Position numbers and translations under genes: made by a program | DNA from: Paractinoplanes durhamensis | GTDB lineage: Bacteria; Actinomycetota; Actinomycetes; Mycobacteriales; Micromonosporaceae | Direction of reading: 5' to 3' | DNA length: 64,000 nucleotides | Assembly (NCBI RefSeq): GCF_016862175.1 | Contig: NZ_BOML01000041.1 | Location: 62,001-126,000 of the forward strand | The notes under the pieces: generated by a model | The model's database searches: none | The model's input: the letters and a program-made list of their open reading frames with translations, nothing else | Told to the model about the DNA's origin: nothing | In this document: piece by piece, positions 8,491-17,104 of the stretch | Layout: every line of letters begins with the position of its first letter | Numbering within the stretch: the first letter of the stretch is position 1

Positions 8491-9472
8491 AGTACGGGTC
8501 CTTGACCAGGGCGTGGAAGGCCTTGAACGCGAGTTTGTCGCCGGTCAACTGGAACTGTTTGGTCGCCGGATTGCCCTCCGGATCGGACTCGAAATAGGCG
8601 AGCGCCTTGATCTGCGGGTTCGCCTTGAAGGTCCGTTCGGCGTCGCGCAACCAGGCCGCCCGCGCGGCCGAACCCCACGCCTTGGCCACCCCGAACTCGC
8701 CGATGATGATCGGCTTCGGGTGCTGCGCGGCGAACTGCAGGAACGGGCCCATCAGCTGCCCGATGGGCTGGAAGTTCTCGCCGGCGTAGACGTCCACGCA
8801 GGTCCAGTCCACCTGGTCGTCGCCCGGGTAGAAGCCGGGCGCGTCACCGCGGATGAAGCCCTCGGCGGTCGGGCACCACACCCAGGAGACGTTGTTCGCG
8901 CGCTCCTGCTTGAAGATGTTCCGCACGTACTTCCAGGCGGCGATGTAGTCGTTTCCGGACCACATCGTGGCCCGCAGGTTGGGCCGGTCCATCTCCCACC
9001 GCATCCGCAGCAGCACCGGCTTCTTGATCTTGCGGATCGCCTTCGCCTGCTTGCGGATCAGGTCGTCGTGCTCGCCGTCCAGGATGGACCGGTTGTCGCC
9101 GGTGGCCCAACTGACCATCAGGGTGGCGCCCTGGGACAGGAACTCCTTGTCCGACGAGGTGCCGACCATCTGCTCGAAGCGGCGGTAGGTGTTGACGATG
9201 CTCAGCCGCCGGCCGAGGTCGGTCTCCAGGGAGTCGACCGCGGCCAGCCGGCCGACGTGGGTGAGCTCGTCCGGCTTGATCCAGGCGCCGACCAGCGCGC
9301 CCTTCTCGGGGGCGCGGACCGGGCCGCTGGCGAACGGGCCGTTGAGGACGGCGATGGCCGGCGGTTTGCCGGACAGGTCGGGCGAGGGGGTCGGCTGCGG
9401 TACTTCCTTCTTGCTCCCGAGGGAGCAGCCGGCCAGCAGGAGCACCAGGGCGAGGGCGGCGAATTTACGCAT
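8480..9472 (-). CDS. GH26-like glycoside hydrolase, lipoprotein
   Basis: A 330-aa exported lipoprotein with lipobox LLAGC (Cys16) and a Pro/Ser-rich linker, then a TIM-barrel domain resembling GH26 beta-mannanases. The likely acid/base is E160 in MRWEMD and the likely nucleophile is E259 in IIGEFG; spacing and motifs fit the clan GH-A arrangement. It is the last gene of the polysaccharide operon, and its ATG overlaps the methyltransferase stop by 8 bp. It probably trims or edits the exported polysaccharide at the cell surface. The true glycosidic substrate cannot be stated. Confidence 0.78.
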   Translation of the reverse strand: MRKFAALALVLLLAGCSLGSKKEVPQPTPSPDLSGKPPAIAVLNGPFASGPVRAPEKGALVGAWIKPDELTHVGRLAAVDSLETDLGRRLSIVNTYRRFEQMVGTSSDKEFLSQGATLMVSWATGDNRSILDGEHDDLIRKQAKAIRKIKKPVLLRMRWEMDRPNLRATMWSGNDYIAAWKYVRNIFKQERANNVSWVWCPTAEGFIRGDAPGFYPGDDQVDWTCVDVYAGENFQPIGQLMGPFLQFAAQHPKPIIIGEFGVAKAWGSAARAAWLRDAERTFKANPQIKALAYFESDPEGNPATKQFQLTGDKLAFKAFHALVKDPYFNP

Positions 9473-10196
9473 GGATGCGCCGAGCCGTGTACAGGACGTT
9501 CACCGCATATCCGTCCGTGCCGGGGAGTCGCCGCATGGCCGCGTCGGCCGCCCGGGCCAGCGGATTTCCGTGCAGCGACGGCGTGATCATCGAGAAGCCG
9601 CGCCGCTCGACCACCTCGAAACCGTGCCGCTGCAGCAGCTTGTCGATCTGCTCGTGGGAGAGCTCGGCGAACCAGCGTTCCTCCCGGTGCCGGCGGGCGC
9701 GCAGATGCCGCAGCGAGTCGGCGTTGCCGTGGTTCTCCACCACCAGGATGCCGGCGGAGGCGTCCGGCAGCGCCTTGGCGGCGAACGCGAGGGCCCGCTC
9801 GCGGATCGCGTCGTCCACGTTGAGCAGCAGCCGGAACATGGTCACGATGGCCGGGTAGCCGGCCTCGACCGGCTCCGGCACCGGACCCTCGGCCGGCACC
9901 CGGTGCCAGTTCGCGTGCGAGCCGACCTCGGCCGCCTTGGCCATCATCTCGGCCGACGTGTCGTAGCCGTGCGCCTCCCGGACCAGGCCGTGCAGGGTGC
10001 GGATGGCCCGGCCGGTGCCGCAGGCGAAGTCGTGCTGGACCGGCGCCCGTGGGCCGAACTCGCGGCGGACCAGGGTGCGCAGATAGTCACGCTGCCGCTG
10101 GTTGATCTGCGACGCGTAGCTGTCCGGCGCGTACGTGACGGTCTCGTATTTCTCGACCGCCGCAGCGTCCTGGAAAACCTTGGTGTAGTCGGTCAA
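9465..10196 (-). CDS. Class I SAM-dependent methyltransferase
   Basis: A 243-aa methyltransferase with a motif I variant (HDFACGTGRAIRTL, about residues 54-67) and a downstream GYDTSAEMMAKA acidic loop for SAM. It starts at TTG 10196, which overlaps the flippase stop as TTGA; AGGAGG lies 5 bases upstream of that TTG, which decides the start. It sits inside the polysaccharide operon, so O-methylation of a sugar is likely, though a small-molecule target cannot be excluded. Confidence 0.82.
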   Translation of the reverse strand: MTDYTKVFQDAAAVEKYETVTYAPDSYASQINQRQRDYLRTLVRREFGPRAPVQHDFACGTGRAIRTLHGLVREAHGYDTSAEMMAKAAEVGSHANWHRVPAEGPVPEPVEAGYPAIVTMFRLLLNVDDAIRERALAFAAKALPDASAGILVVENHGNADSLRHLRARRHREERWFAELSHEQIDKLLQRHGFEVVERRGFSMITPSLHGNPLARAADAAMRRLPGTDGYAVNVLYTARRIHA

Positions 10197-11695
10197 CGGG
10201 TCCTCCTCATGGGTTTGAAAGCCTCCAGCGCGAGGTGCCCGCGGAGCAGCCAGACTCCGATCAGGAAGGCGGGCACACTGGCGATGAGGCCGGGGGTGTG
10301 GAAGAGCGGGAGCGCGCCGAAGCAGGCCAGCGACAGCAGCGCCGCGGCCCGGGTGCCGCGGCCGAACGGGTGCAGCCCGACCGCCCGCCCGACCTGGATC
10401 AGCGGCAGCAGGTTGTTCGCGACCATCGCGCAGGCCAGGCCGGCGGCCGCGCCGAGCGCGCCGTAGCGGGGGATGAGCAGCAGGTCGAGCCCGATCGTGA
10501 CGGTCAGCGCGACCAGCACGTTGGCGAGGTTCCACGAGGTGCGGCCGGCCATCGCGAGCACCATGTCGACCATGCCGCAGCCGGTGGCGACCAGCATCGC
10601 GCAGGCCAGGACGACCACGACGGTCTTGCCGTCGACGTAGCCGTCGCCGAAGAACCGCAGGTAGAACGGCGCGAGGTGGATCACCAGCAGGCAGATCGGC
10701 CAGGCGACGAGGACCAGCCAGCCGGTCGCGGTCTGGTAGAGGTGGTTGGCGGCGCGACGATCGCCGGTGGCCAGCGCCTCGGCCAGCCGCGGCTGCACCG
10801 ACTGCGAGATCCCCTGATTGGCCAACTGCACCAGCACCACGAACCGGCCGGCGACCGCGTAGACCGCCGCCGCCGCCAGCCCACCGAGCGCCGCCACCAG
10901 CAGGACATCCACCCGCTGCAGCGCCAGCTGGGCCACGCTCGCGAGCGCGCGCGGGCCGGTGAACTTCCAGAAATCCCGCTGCAGACCGCGCCTTTCGGCG
11001 CGAGTGGTGGTCACGCCGGGCGGCTTTCCCGCGCGATAAACCTTCTTGAGGGCGTACGCCGCCAGCACCGTGACCGGCAGATAGGGCGCGACCCACGCCG
11101 CCGCGAACCATGGCAGCGAGAGGGTCGCGATGCCGGCCAGGGCCACCAGCAGCAACTGCAGCGTGCTCCGCAGAATCCGGTCGAGCGTCACCGTCGGCCG
11201 CATCGCCCGGTAGCCGCGGGTCGCGGTCAGCAGCGCGTCGGTCAGGGCCTGCAACGGCAGGAAGACGGCCAGCACCCGGAGCCCGGCGGTGTGCGCGCCG
11301 ACCACGTGCGCGGCCTCGTGCGCGGTGGTCCGGGCGATCGCCGGTGCGGCCAGCCACATCGTCGCCCCGAGCAGCAGCGACAGCGCCAGCACCGGGGTCA
11401 GGCCGGTGCGCAGGCAGGCGCCGAGCAGGTGCTCGCGGCCGGTGGCGCGCAGCCGGGCCGGCCAGTAGACCAGCCCGGTCTGGGTGCCGAGCTTGGCCAG
11501 GCCGCCGCCGAGCACGAACGCGGCCGTCGCCGCGAAGAACGCGCCGGCCTGCTCGGCACCGAGCGAGCGGGCCACGATCCAGGTGACCGCGACACCGGTG
11601 CCGCCGGCCAGCGCCGAACCGGCCATGTTCGCCAGCCCGCCGCGGGCCACCCCCCGCGTCCCGGCCGAAGCGGGCTTGTCGAGAACGTCCGTCAC
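10193..11695 (-). CDS. Polysaccharide flippase (Wzx/MOP superfamily)
   Basis: A 500-aa integral membrane protein with about 12-14 hydrophobic segments, typical of Wzx-type exporters that flip undecaprenyl-linked repeat units across the membrane. The N-terminal GGLANMAGSALAGGTGVAVTW helix and the later ALASVAQLALQRVDVLLVAAL segment are family-like. It starts at GTG 11695, overlapping the upstream sulfotransferase stop by 4 bp; the open frame continues upstream only as a shadow. It works with the Wzy-like and Wzz-like proteins of the same operon. Confidence 0.85.
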   Translation of the reverse strand: MTDVLDKPASAGTRGVARGGLANMAGSALAGGTGVAVTWIVARSLGAEQAGAFFAATAAFVLGGGLAKLGTQTGLVYWPARLRATGREHLLGACLRTGLTPVLALSLLLGATMWLAAPAIARTTAHEAAHVVGAHTAGLRVLAVFLPLQALTDALLTATRGYRAMRPTVTLDRILRSTLQLLLVALAGIATLSLPWFAAAWVAPYLPVTVLAAYALKKVYRAGKPPGVTTTRAERRGLQRDFWKFTGPRALASVAQLALQRVDVLLVAALGGLAAAAVYAVAGRFVVLVQLANQGISQSVQPRLAEALATGDRRAANHLYQTATGWLVLVAWPICLLVIHLAPFYLRFFGDGYVDGKTVVVVLACAMLVATGCGMVDMVLAMAGRTSWNLANVLVALTVTIGLDLLLIPRYGALGAAAGLACAMVANNLLPLIQVGRAVGLHPFGRGTRAAALLSLACFGALPLFHTPGLIASVPAFLIGVWLLRGHLALEAFKPMRRTR

Positions 11696-12570
11696 GTCCG
11701 GCGCCAGATCGGCATCCGCCCCAACCAACGCGACAGCGCGTCGTCGTGCGGCAGGTAGTAGTTGGTCAGCTCCTGGCGCAGGCCCGGGTCCATGTCGGAC
11801 TGCCGGGGGCGGGCGTTGTGCCGCTCGAACGGCGGCCGCTCCAGGTAGGTGGGCAGGCCCAGGAACTCGCAGACCTCGTCGTACACCTCCTCGGGTTCGG
11901 TGAAGAACCGCTCGCTCTCCACCACGTGGATCCGCTCCCGGCCCACGTGCTGCGCCATCACGCCCAGGTAGCGGGCGTACTCGCCGCGACCCCGGTAGGC
12001 GTGGTGCTGGTGGGCGAAGCTGTAGTACGACGGGTCCTCGGCCAGCCGCTCCTCCTGCCGGTGCACCCGGGCCGGCTCCAGCGCGAGCGCCGCCCCGAAG
12101 TCGCGCTCGGCCTCGAAGCCGCGCGCCACCTCGTGGTGGTGCTGCGAGTAGGCCCGCTCGACCGGGTCGCGGACCAGCACGACCAGCTTCGCCTGCGGCA
12201 GGTCCTGGGCGATCCGGGCGGCGGCCTGCGGGTGGTACATGTAGTACGGGCTCGACTCGAACGTCTGCGCCTGCACCCCGTAGCGTTCGGCGATCCGGTC
12301 GCCGCTGCGCATCAGCGGGAAGTGCGCCTTGTACCAACCCATCCCCCGGTCGTACGAGGTGTCGAAGTAGTGCACGCCCTTGTGCAGCACGGCCTTCATC
12401 ACCACCGGGTGGGCGGCCAGCGCCCGGTACATCGAGGTGGTGCCGCAGCGCTGCCCGCCGCAGATCAGGAACGACGGCGTCATCCGGCCCGGCGAGGTCA
12501 GCCGCCCGTAGGACCGGGTACCGAGGTGCACCACCCGTTTCATCGGCGCGGGAATCCTGCGAACGTCCAT
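11692..12570 (-). CDS. Sulfotransferase domain protein
   Basis: A 292-aa PAPS-dependent sulfotransferase. The 5'-phosphosulfate loop is FLICGGQRCGTTSMYRAL (about residues 33-50), and the 3'-phosphate site is VVLVRDPVERAYSQHHHE (about residues 129-146), both strongly matching heparan/NodH-type sulfotransferases. The ATG at 12570 is preferred because GAGGAG lies 8 bases upstream; a TTG at 12576 would add two residues but is too close to that site. It lies between the APH-like gene and the flippase, so the repeat unit is probably sulfated before or during export. Confidence 0.9.
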   Translation of the reverse strand: MDVRRIPAPMKRVVHLGTRSYGRLTSPGRMTPSFLICGGQRCGTTSMYRALAAHPVVMKAVLHKGVHYFDTSYDRGMGWYKAHFPLMRSGDRIAERYGVQAQTFESSPYYMYHPQAAARIAQDLPQAKLVVLVRDPVERAYSQHHHEVARGFEAERDFGAALALEPARVHRQEERLAEDPSYYSFAHQHHAYRGRGEYARYLGVMAQHVGRERIHVVESERFFTEPEEVYDEVCEFLGLPTYLERPPFERHNARPRQSDMDPGLRQELTNYYLPHDDALSRWLGRMPIWRRT

Positions 12571-12572
12571 GC

Positions 12573-13802
12573 TCAAAGCTCCTCGACCCGGCGGATCAGC
12601 ACCGGGAGCAGCCAGGTGCCGAGCACGCCCAGGCGGGCGCCGGCTTCGGCCTGGCGGTCGGTCAGGTAGCGGACCGCGAGGTCCACCAGGTAGAGCAGGG
12701 CGGTCACGTCACGGCCCTCGGCCGGCACCCCGAACGGGGCGAGCAGCTCACCGGCGCGCTTGACGGTCTGCTCGACCGCGTCCCGCGCGTCGCCGGTCGA
12801 CTGGATGCGCCGCTGCAGCTCGTGGTGGATCGCGTCGAAGCCCATCGGCACCCCGGTCGCGAACCGTTCCCAGTCCCACACCAGCAGCGCGTCGGCGAGG
12901 TTCGCCATGTTCCAGGGCGCCCAGTCGCCGTGCCATGCGCCGTACCGGAAAATGGTGTCGCCGGCGTGCTTGACCAGCAGTTCTGCCGCCGAGGACAACC
13001 CAATAGCCTCGGGCCGGTCGCCGACCGCGGTGAGCCGGGCGCGCAGCTCGTGCCAGTAGGCACTGCTCTCCACCCGCCCGGACGTGTAGCCGCAGCAGCC
13101 GGCGATGTCGAGCATCGCGGCGATCAGCCGGCGCGGGGTCAGCGGCGCCCGCGGCAGCCACACCGGCAGCGCCGACTGGACCAGCACCTGCAGGCCGCGC
13201 CACTCGCCGGCGTGCAGCACCCGCGGCACGGTCAGCCGGGTCAGGCCGGTGTTGCCGAGTGCGTTCAGGGCGGCCGTCTCCGCCTTCACCAGCGCCTGGG
13301 TCAGCGGGCCGGTGCCCAGCTTGCCGAAGCCGAAGGTGTCGCCCTCCGGGCCGATCAGCTGCAGCACCGGCTTGCGGTTGGCCCGGGCCGGGCCGATGTG
13401 GACACTCACCGACAGCTCCCGGCCCAGCTGCTCGCACAGGTAGCCGTCGATGCTCGACGAGTACGGGCCGGTGACCCGGACCCGGTCCCGCAGCAGCACC
13501 GCGGACGCGCCGGTGCGGACCGCGGCGACCACGGCGTCCCGCTTCAGCTTCGCGGTCCGCGACTGCGGCTCGGCGTAGCGGCGGACCGCGGCCGCGGCCA
13601 CCCGGCGGGAACCGGCCGGCACCAGCAGGCGCGGGCGGCGGGCATCCGGGACCACCAGATATTCGGCGATCGGGGTGCCGGGCGAACCGTCCGTGCGGCA
13701 CGGCCACGGATAGAGGAGATCGAGCACCTCGGTCAGATACTGCGTGCGCAGGGCCGCGTCGTCGACCGTGAGCTCGGCCGGTGCAGTCTTCACCGGACTC
13801 AT
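12573..13802 (-). CDS. APH-fold phosphotransferase-like protein of the polysaccharide operon
   Basis: A 409-aa protein. The C-terminal half carries a Brenner-type catalytic motif HGDWAPWN (residues 291-298) and a DWE metal motif (310-312), as in aminoglycoside phosphotransferase/choline-kinase folds. The N-terminal half (1-200) is not recognised, and no clear P-loop equivalent is visible. It may phosphorylate a sugar or polyol of the repeat unit; antibiotic resistance is unlikely given the context. The ATG at 13802 overlaps the stop of the Wzy-like gene (ATGA). Confidence 0.65.
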   Translation of the reverse strand: MSPVKTAPAELTVDDAALRTQYLTEVLDLLYPWPCRTDGSPGTPIAEYLVVPDARRPRLLVPAGSRRVAAAAVRRYAEPQSRTAKLKRDAVVAAVRTGASAVLLRDRVRVTGPYSSSIDGYLCEQLGRELSVSVHIGPARANRKPVLQLIGPEGDTFGFGKLGTGPLTQALVKAETAALNALGNTGLTRLTVPRVLHAGEWRGLQVLVQSALPVWLPRAPLTPRRLIAAMLDIAGCCGYTSGRVESSAYWHELRARLTAVGDRPEAIGLSSAAELLVKHAGDTIFRYGAWHGDWAPWNMANLADALLVWDWERFATGVPMGFDAIHHELQRRIQSTGDARDAVEQTVKRAGELLAPFGVPAEGRDVTALLYLVDLAVRYLTDRQAEAGARLGVLGTWLLPVLIRRVEEL

Positions 13803-15187
13803 CCGGATTTATCCCCCTCCAGTGAATTGCGCTCCGTGGCGTTCCGCCACAGCAGCGCGAATGCCAGAACCATGAAGGCAAGCGGGGTGACCAGCGCGTT
13901 GTACCAGAGCATCGCCGAGTACGACGTGACCAGCGCGGCGCTCGCGGCCACCCCGATCGCGCTGCGGTCCCGCCGGAACCGCCATAGCCCGTACCCGAAA
14001 AAGCCCAGGTAGCCGAGCGTGCCGGCGGCGCCGTGCGCGTAGAGCAGCTGCCACAGCTGGCCGTTGCCGCCGACGGTGAAGTTGCCGCAGCGCTCGCAGC
14101 CGGCGCTCTCGCCCACGGTGATCGAGTTGCGGCCACCGACGGTGTTGCGGGTGCCGCCGTAGCCGACCACCGGCGAGCCGGCGAAGCCGTCCAGGGCGCG
14201 GTCGATCAGGAACGAGCGGACGCCGTTGGACTTGCCGTTGTCCATCCGGGCGCTGACCACGCCGCCGAGCGGGGTGGCGACCACGGCCACGAACAGCATC
14301 GCGCCGGCCACCGCGACCACGCCGACGATCCACACCTTGCCGGCCAGCACGTAGCGGGCGGCCACGTAGAGCACCAGCACGCCGATGCCGATCCACAGGC
14401 CCCGGTTCAGCGACACCACGGCCGGCACGATCGAGGCGAGCAGGCACAGCACCGCGAGCACCTTGTTCCGGCCGCGGCCGCTCTGCCACGCCGCCACCAC
14501 CAGCCAGCCGGCCAGCAGGCAGAAGTTGTTGCCCCAGGTGTTCGTGTAGCCCCAGGGCGCGGCCGGGCGCGGCTTCTCGCCGCCGACGAGGTCCATGATC
14601 TGCGCGGCGTACGGATGGACCAGCGACTGCACGAAACCCTTGTTGCGTACGCCGTGCGGCAGCAGCATCTCCACCGGCGAGGTGAACTCGAAGTGCCCGG
14701 CCACCATGCCGAGGAAGCCCCCGGCCACGGTCACCACGAACAGCCAGCCGAGGTATTTGACCAGCCGTTTCTTCGGCAGTTCCCGTTCGGTGAGGTTGCC
14801 GGCGTAGACCAGCAGCACGGTCAGCGCGAGGTACATGACCAGCTTGTAGGTGACCGCCGGGAGACGGCCGACCGCGTGTTCGGGGACGGTGCCGGCCGGG
14901 TCGGCGCCGAGCGCGCCGATGCTCACCACGATCGCGATCAGGAAGAGCGCCCACCAGCCGAAGCCGGGCGGCAGCATCAGGGTACGGCCGGCGGCACGCC
15001 GCCGGAGCAGCAGGAAGAGCATGGGTACGGCCATCACGGCGAAGATGAGTACGCCGAGCCCGAGCGCCCACCACAGCGGATAGAGCGCGAGGATGCCCGC
15101 CACCGGCCAGGCCGGAAGGGTGATGGTCTTGCGCGCGCCGTGGGCCGGGCCGCCGGTCCGTTCCGAGGCCGGGGCTGCCAGGGTCAC
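13799..15187 (-). CDS. O-antigen ligase/Wzy-like polymerase
   Basis: A 462-aa polytopic membrane protein with about 10-12 hydrophobic segments. It has a large extracytoplasmic loop (about residues 325-385, with VGYGGTRNTVGG and a CERC pair) near the C-terminus, the layout of the Wzy_C/O-antigen ligase family. The arginine in SLNRGLWIG fits the conserved loop residue of this family. It probably polymerises lipid-linked repeat units. It starts at GTG 15187, overlapping the Wzz-like gene's stop by 4 bp. Confidence 0.8.
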   Translation of the reverse strand: MTLAAPASERTGGPAHGARKTITLPAWPVAGILALYPLWWALGLGVLIFAVMAVPMLFLLLRRRAAGRTLMLPPGFGWWALFLIAIVVSIGALGADPAGTVPEHAVGRLPAVTYKLVMYLALTVLLVYAGNLTERELPKKRLVKYLGWLFVVTVAGGFLGMVAGHFEFTSPVEMLLPHGVRNKGFVQSLVHPYAAQIMDLVGGEKPRPAAPWGYTNTWGNNFCLLAGWLVVAAWQSGRGRNKVLAVLCLLASIVPAVVSLNRGLWIGIGVLVLYVAARYVLAGKVWIVGVVAVAGAMLFVAVVATPLGGVVSARMDNGKSNGVRSFLIDRALDGFAGSPVVGYGGTRNTVGGRNSITVGESAGCERCGNFTVGGNGQLWQLLYAHGAAGTLGYLGFFGYGLWRFRRDRSAIGVAASAALVTSYSAMLWYNALVTPLAFMVLAFALLWRNATERNSLEGDKSG

Positions 15188-17010
15188 TTCCCGTCGCCGT
15201 CCTCGGCCGCCTTACCCATCCCCTCCCGGACCATCCCCTCCTTGACCAGCCCTGACATGTCGATCACCGCGGTGATCTCGCTGGCGGACTCGGCCGTACG
15301 GGGGCGTACCTGCGGCTTCTCGGCGGTCTTCTCGGCCGCCGCCGCCCGGGCCGCCTTGGCCTTCTCGGCGGCCGACATCGTGTTCGTCGGGAAGCGCATC
15401 GGCTGGGTGAGGTCGCTGTCGGGGATCGAGCTGTCCAGGGCGACGGCCTTGCTCTCGCCGGGTGTGGGCGCGAGCGTCACCGCGGGGGCGCTGGCCTCGG
15501 CGGCGCGCAGGCCGTTGAGGCGGGGCAGCACCACGGCGCCGAGCAGCGGCGTGCCGACCCGCTGCAGCTGTTCGGTCGCGTCCAGCAGGGCCGGGCGGCG
15601 CGACTTGCGGAGCTCCACCGCGAGCAGGGCCGCGTCGGCCAGGCTGGCCAGGCTCTGCGCGTCGGCGCTGCTGCTGGTCGACGGCGCCTCGATGACGATG
15701 TAGCCGCCCTGCCGGCGCAGCGTCTCCAGGGTGTCCTTGAGCCGCTGCGACTGCATCAGGCCGGCCGCGGTGGCCGCGCCGCCGGTGGTGATCACCCGCA
15801 GCGATGGGATGCGCGGGGTGCGCTGCAGTGCCCGGGCCAGGCCGACCCGCCCGGCGAGCAGGTCGGAGAGGCCGGGCACGGCGGAGACGCCGAGCATCCG
15901 GGCGAGCGGGGCCGCGTCCATCACGCTGTCCGGCAGGTGCGCGCCGACCAGCACGACCTCGCTGCCGGTGCGGGCCAGCGCGGCGGCCAGGTTCGCGGCC
16001 ACCAGGGTCGCGGCCGAACCGCGGCTGGTGCCGGTCACCACGATCACCTGGTCGCTGGGGCGCAGCGTCGCGAGGATCTCGTTGCGCAGCCGGTTGAAGA
16101 CCCGGCCGCCGGCCCCGTACGGCTGGAGCACGTCGTCGAAGTGCGGCGTGGTGCGCTCGTCCAGGGCGGCCAGCACGTTCACCCGGCCGCGGTCGCGCAC
16201 GTCGCCGGCCGACCGCAGCCGCCGGTCGAAGCGCTCCCGCAGGAACGCCAGCGCGCAGCCGAGCAGCAGGCCGATCATGCCGCCGGTGGCCACGTTCACC
16301 ATGCCGTTCGGGCTGGTCGGGGTGTCCGGCAGGCGGGCGTCGCTGATGATGTTGCCGGCGCCGACCGTGGTGGTGGTCAGCTCGTTGAGCCGGCCGGTCA
16401 GCCCGTTCAGCTGGTTCTGCGAGTTGTTGCGCAGGCTCTGCAGGTTGCTCTCGTCCGGGCTGCCCTTGGCCGCCCGGGACAGCCGGGAGTTGATCCCGGT
16501 CATCGTCGTGGTGAGCTGCTTGATCTTGGTGGTGAGGGTCTTGATCTGCTGGTCGAGGCCGCTCTGCGCGGTCTCCTCACGGTTCCGGAGGTACGCCTCG
16601 GCGAACGAGTGCGACCCGGCCTGGGCCTCCTGCGGCGTACCGGCCTTGAACGTGATCACCAGGACGGTGGTGTTGGCCGGCACCTCGACCGAGACGCTCT
16701 TGGCCAGCTCCAGCGGCGAGAGGGAGGTGCGCAGCAGGGCCGCCGCCTTGGCCGCGACCGCGCCCGAGCCGACCAGCTGGGCCTCGGTGTCCAGGTTGAC
16801 CGAGCCCTTGGTGCGGCCGCCCTGCGAGTTGGTGTCCTGGTCGAGCGCCTGGACCAGCACCGCGGTGGACGACTCGTACACCTTCGGCAGGGCGCTGGTC
16901 AGCGCCGCCCCCGCACCCAGCCCGGCACCGGTCGCGACCAGCGCGATCCACCAGTGGCGGCGGAACACGCCGAGGTAATGCGAGACATCCGCAGGGCGAG
17001 ACGCTTCCAT
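15184..17010 (-). CDS. Wzz-like polysaccharide co-polymerase with a degenerate kinase domain
   Basis: A 608-aa chain-length regulator. Two membrane segments (about 20-40 and 238-258) flank a periplasmic region with coiled-coil character (150-215), and the LPDTPTSPNG proline motif precedes the second segment. The cytoplasmic part resembles a BY-kinase/ParA fold, but its P-loop region (VVTGTSRGSAAT, 324-335) lacks the Walker A lysine, so ATP hydrolysis and autophosphorylation are doubtful. A charged, Ala/Lys-rich tail follows. It heads the seven-gene operon reading down to 8480. It should control polymer length together with the Wzy-like protein. Confidence 0.83.
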   Translation of the reverse strand: MEASRPADVSHYLGVFRRHWWIALVATGAGLGAGAALTSALPKVYESSTAVLVQALDQDTNSQGGRTKGSVNLDTEAQLVGSGAVAAKAAALLRTSLSPLELAKSVSVEVPANTTVLVITFKAGTPQEAQAGSHSFAEAYLRNREETAQSGLDQQIKTLTTKIKQLTTTMTGINSRLSRAAKGSPDESNLQSLRNNSQNQLNGLTGRLNELTTTTVGAGNIISDARLPDTPTSPNGMVNVATGGMIGLLLGCALAFLRERFDRRLRSAGDVRDRGRVNVLAALDERTTPHFDDVLQPYGAGGRVFNRLRNEILATLRPSDQVIVVTGTSRGSAATLVAANLAAALARTGSEVVLVGAHLPDSVMDAAPLARMLGVSAVPGLSDLLAGRVGLARALQRTPRIPSLRVITTGGAATAAGLMQSQRLKDTLETLRRQGGYIVIEAPSTSSSADAQSLASLADAALLAVELRKSRRPALLDATEQLQRVGTPLLGAVVLPRLNGLRAAEASAPAVTLAPTPGESKAVALDSSIPDSDLTQPMRFPTNTMSAAEKAKAARAAAAEKTAEKPQVRPRTAESASEITAVIDMSGLVKEGMVREGMGKAAEDGDGK

Positions 17011-17104
17011 CGGTTGGCGGACCTTCCGGGGTGAGTGAGATGCTGGTTATCGGGCGATTTGCCCCCAGCGAGGTAAACGTCTCACTCCCGGCTACGTGAT
17101 GGCT

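Noticed and set aside
12573..13802. Antibiotic-resistance phosphotransferase
   Set aside because: The APH-type motifs are present, but translational coupling inside the polysaccharide operon and the unusual N-terminal half make a resistance role unlikely.
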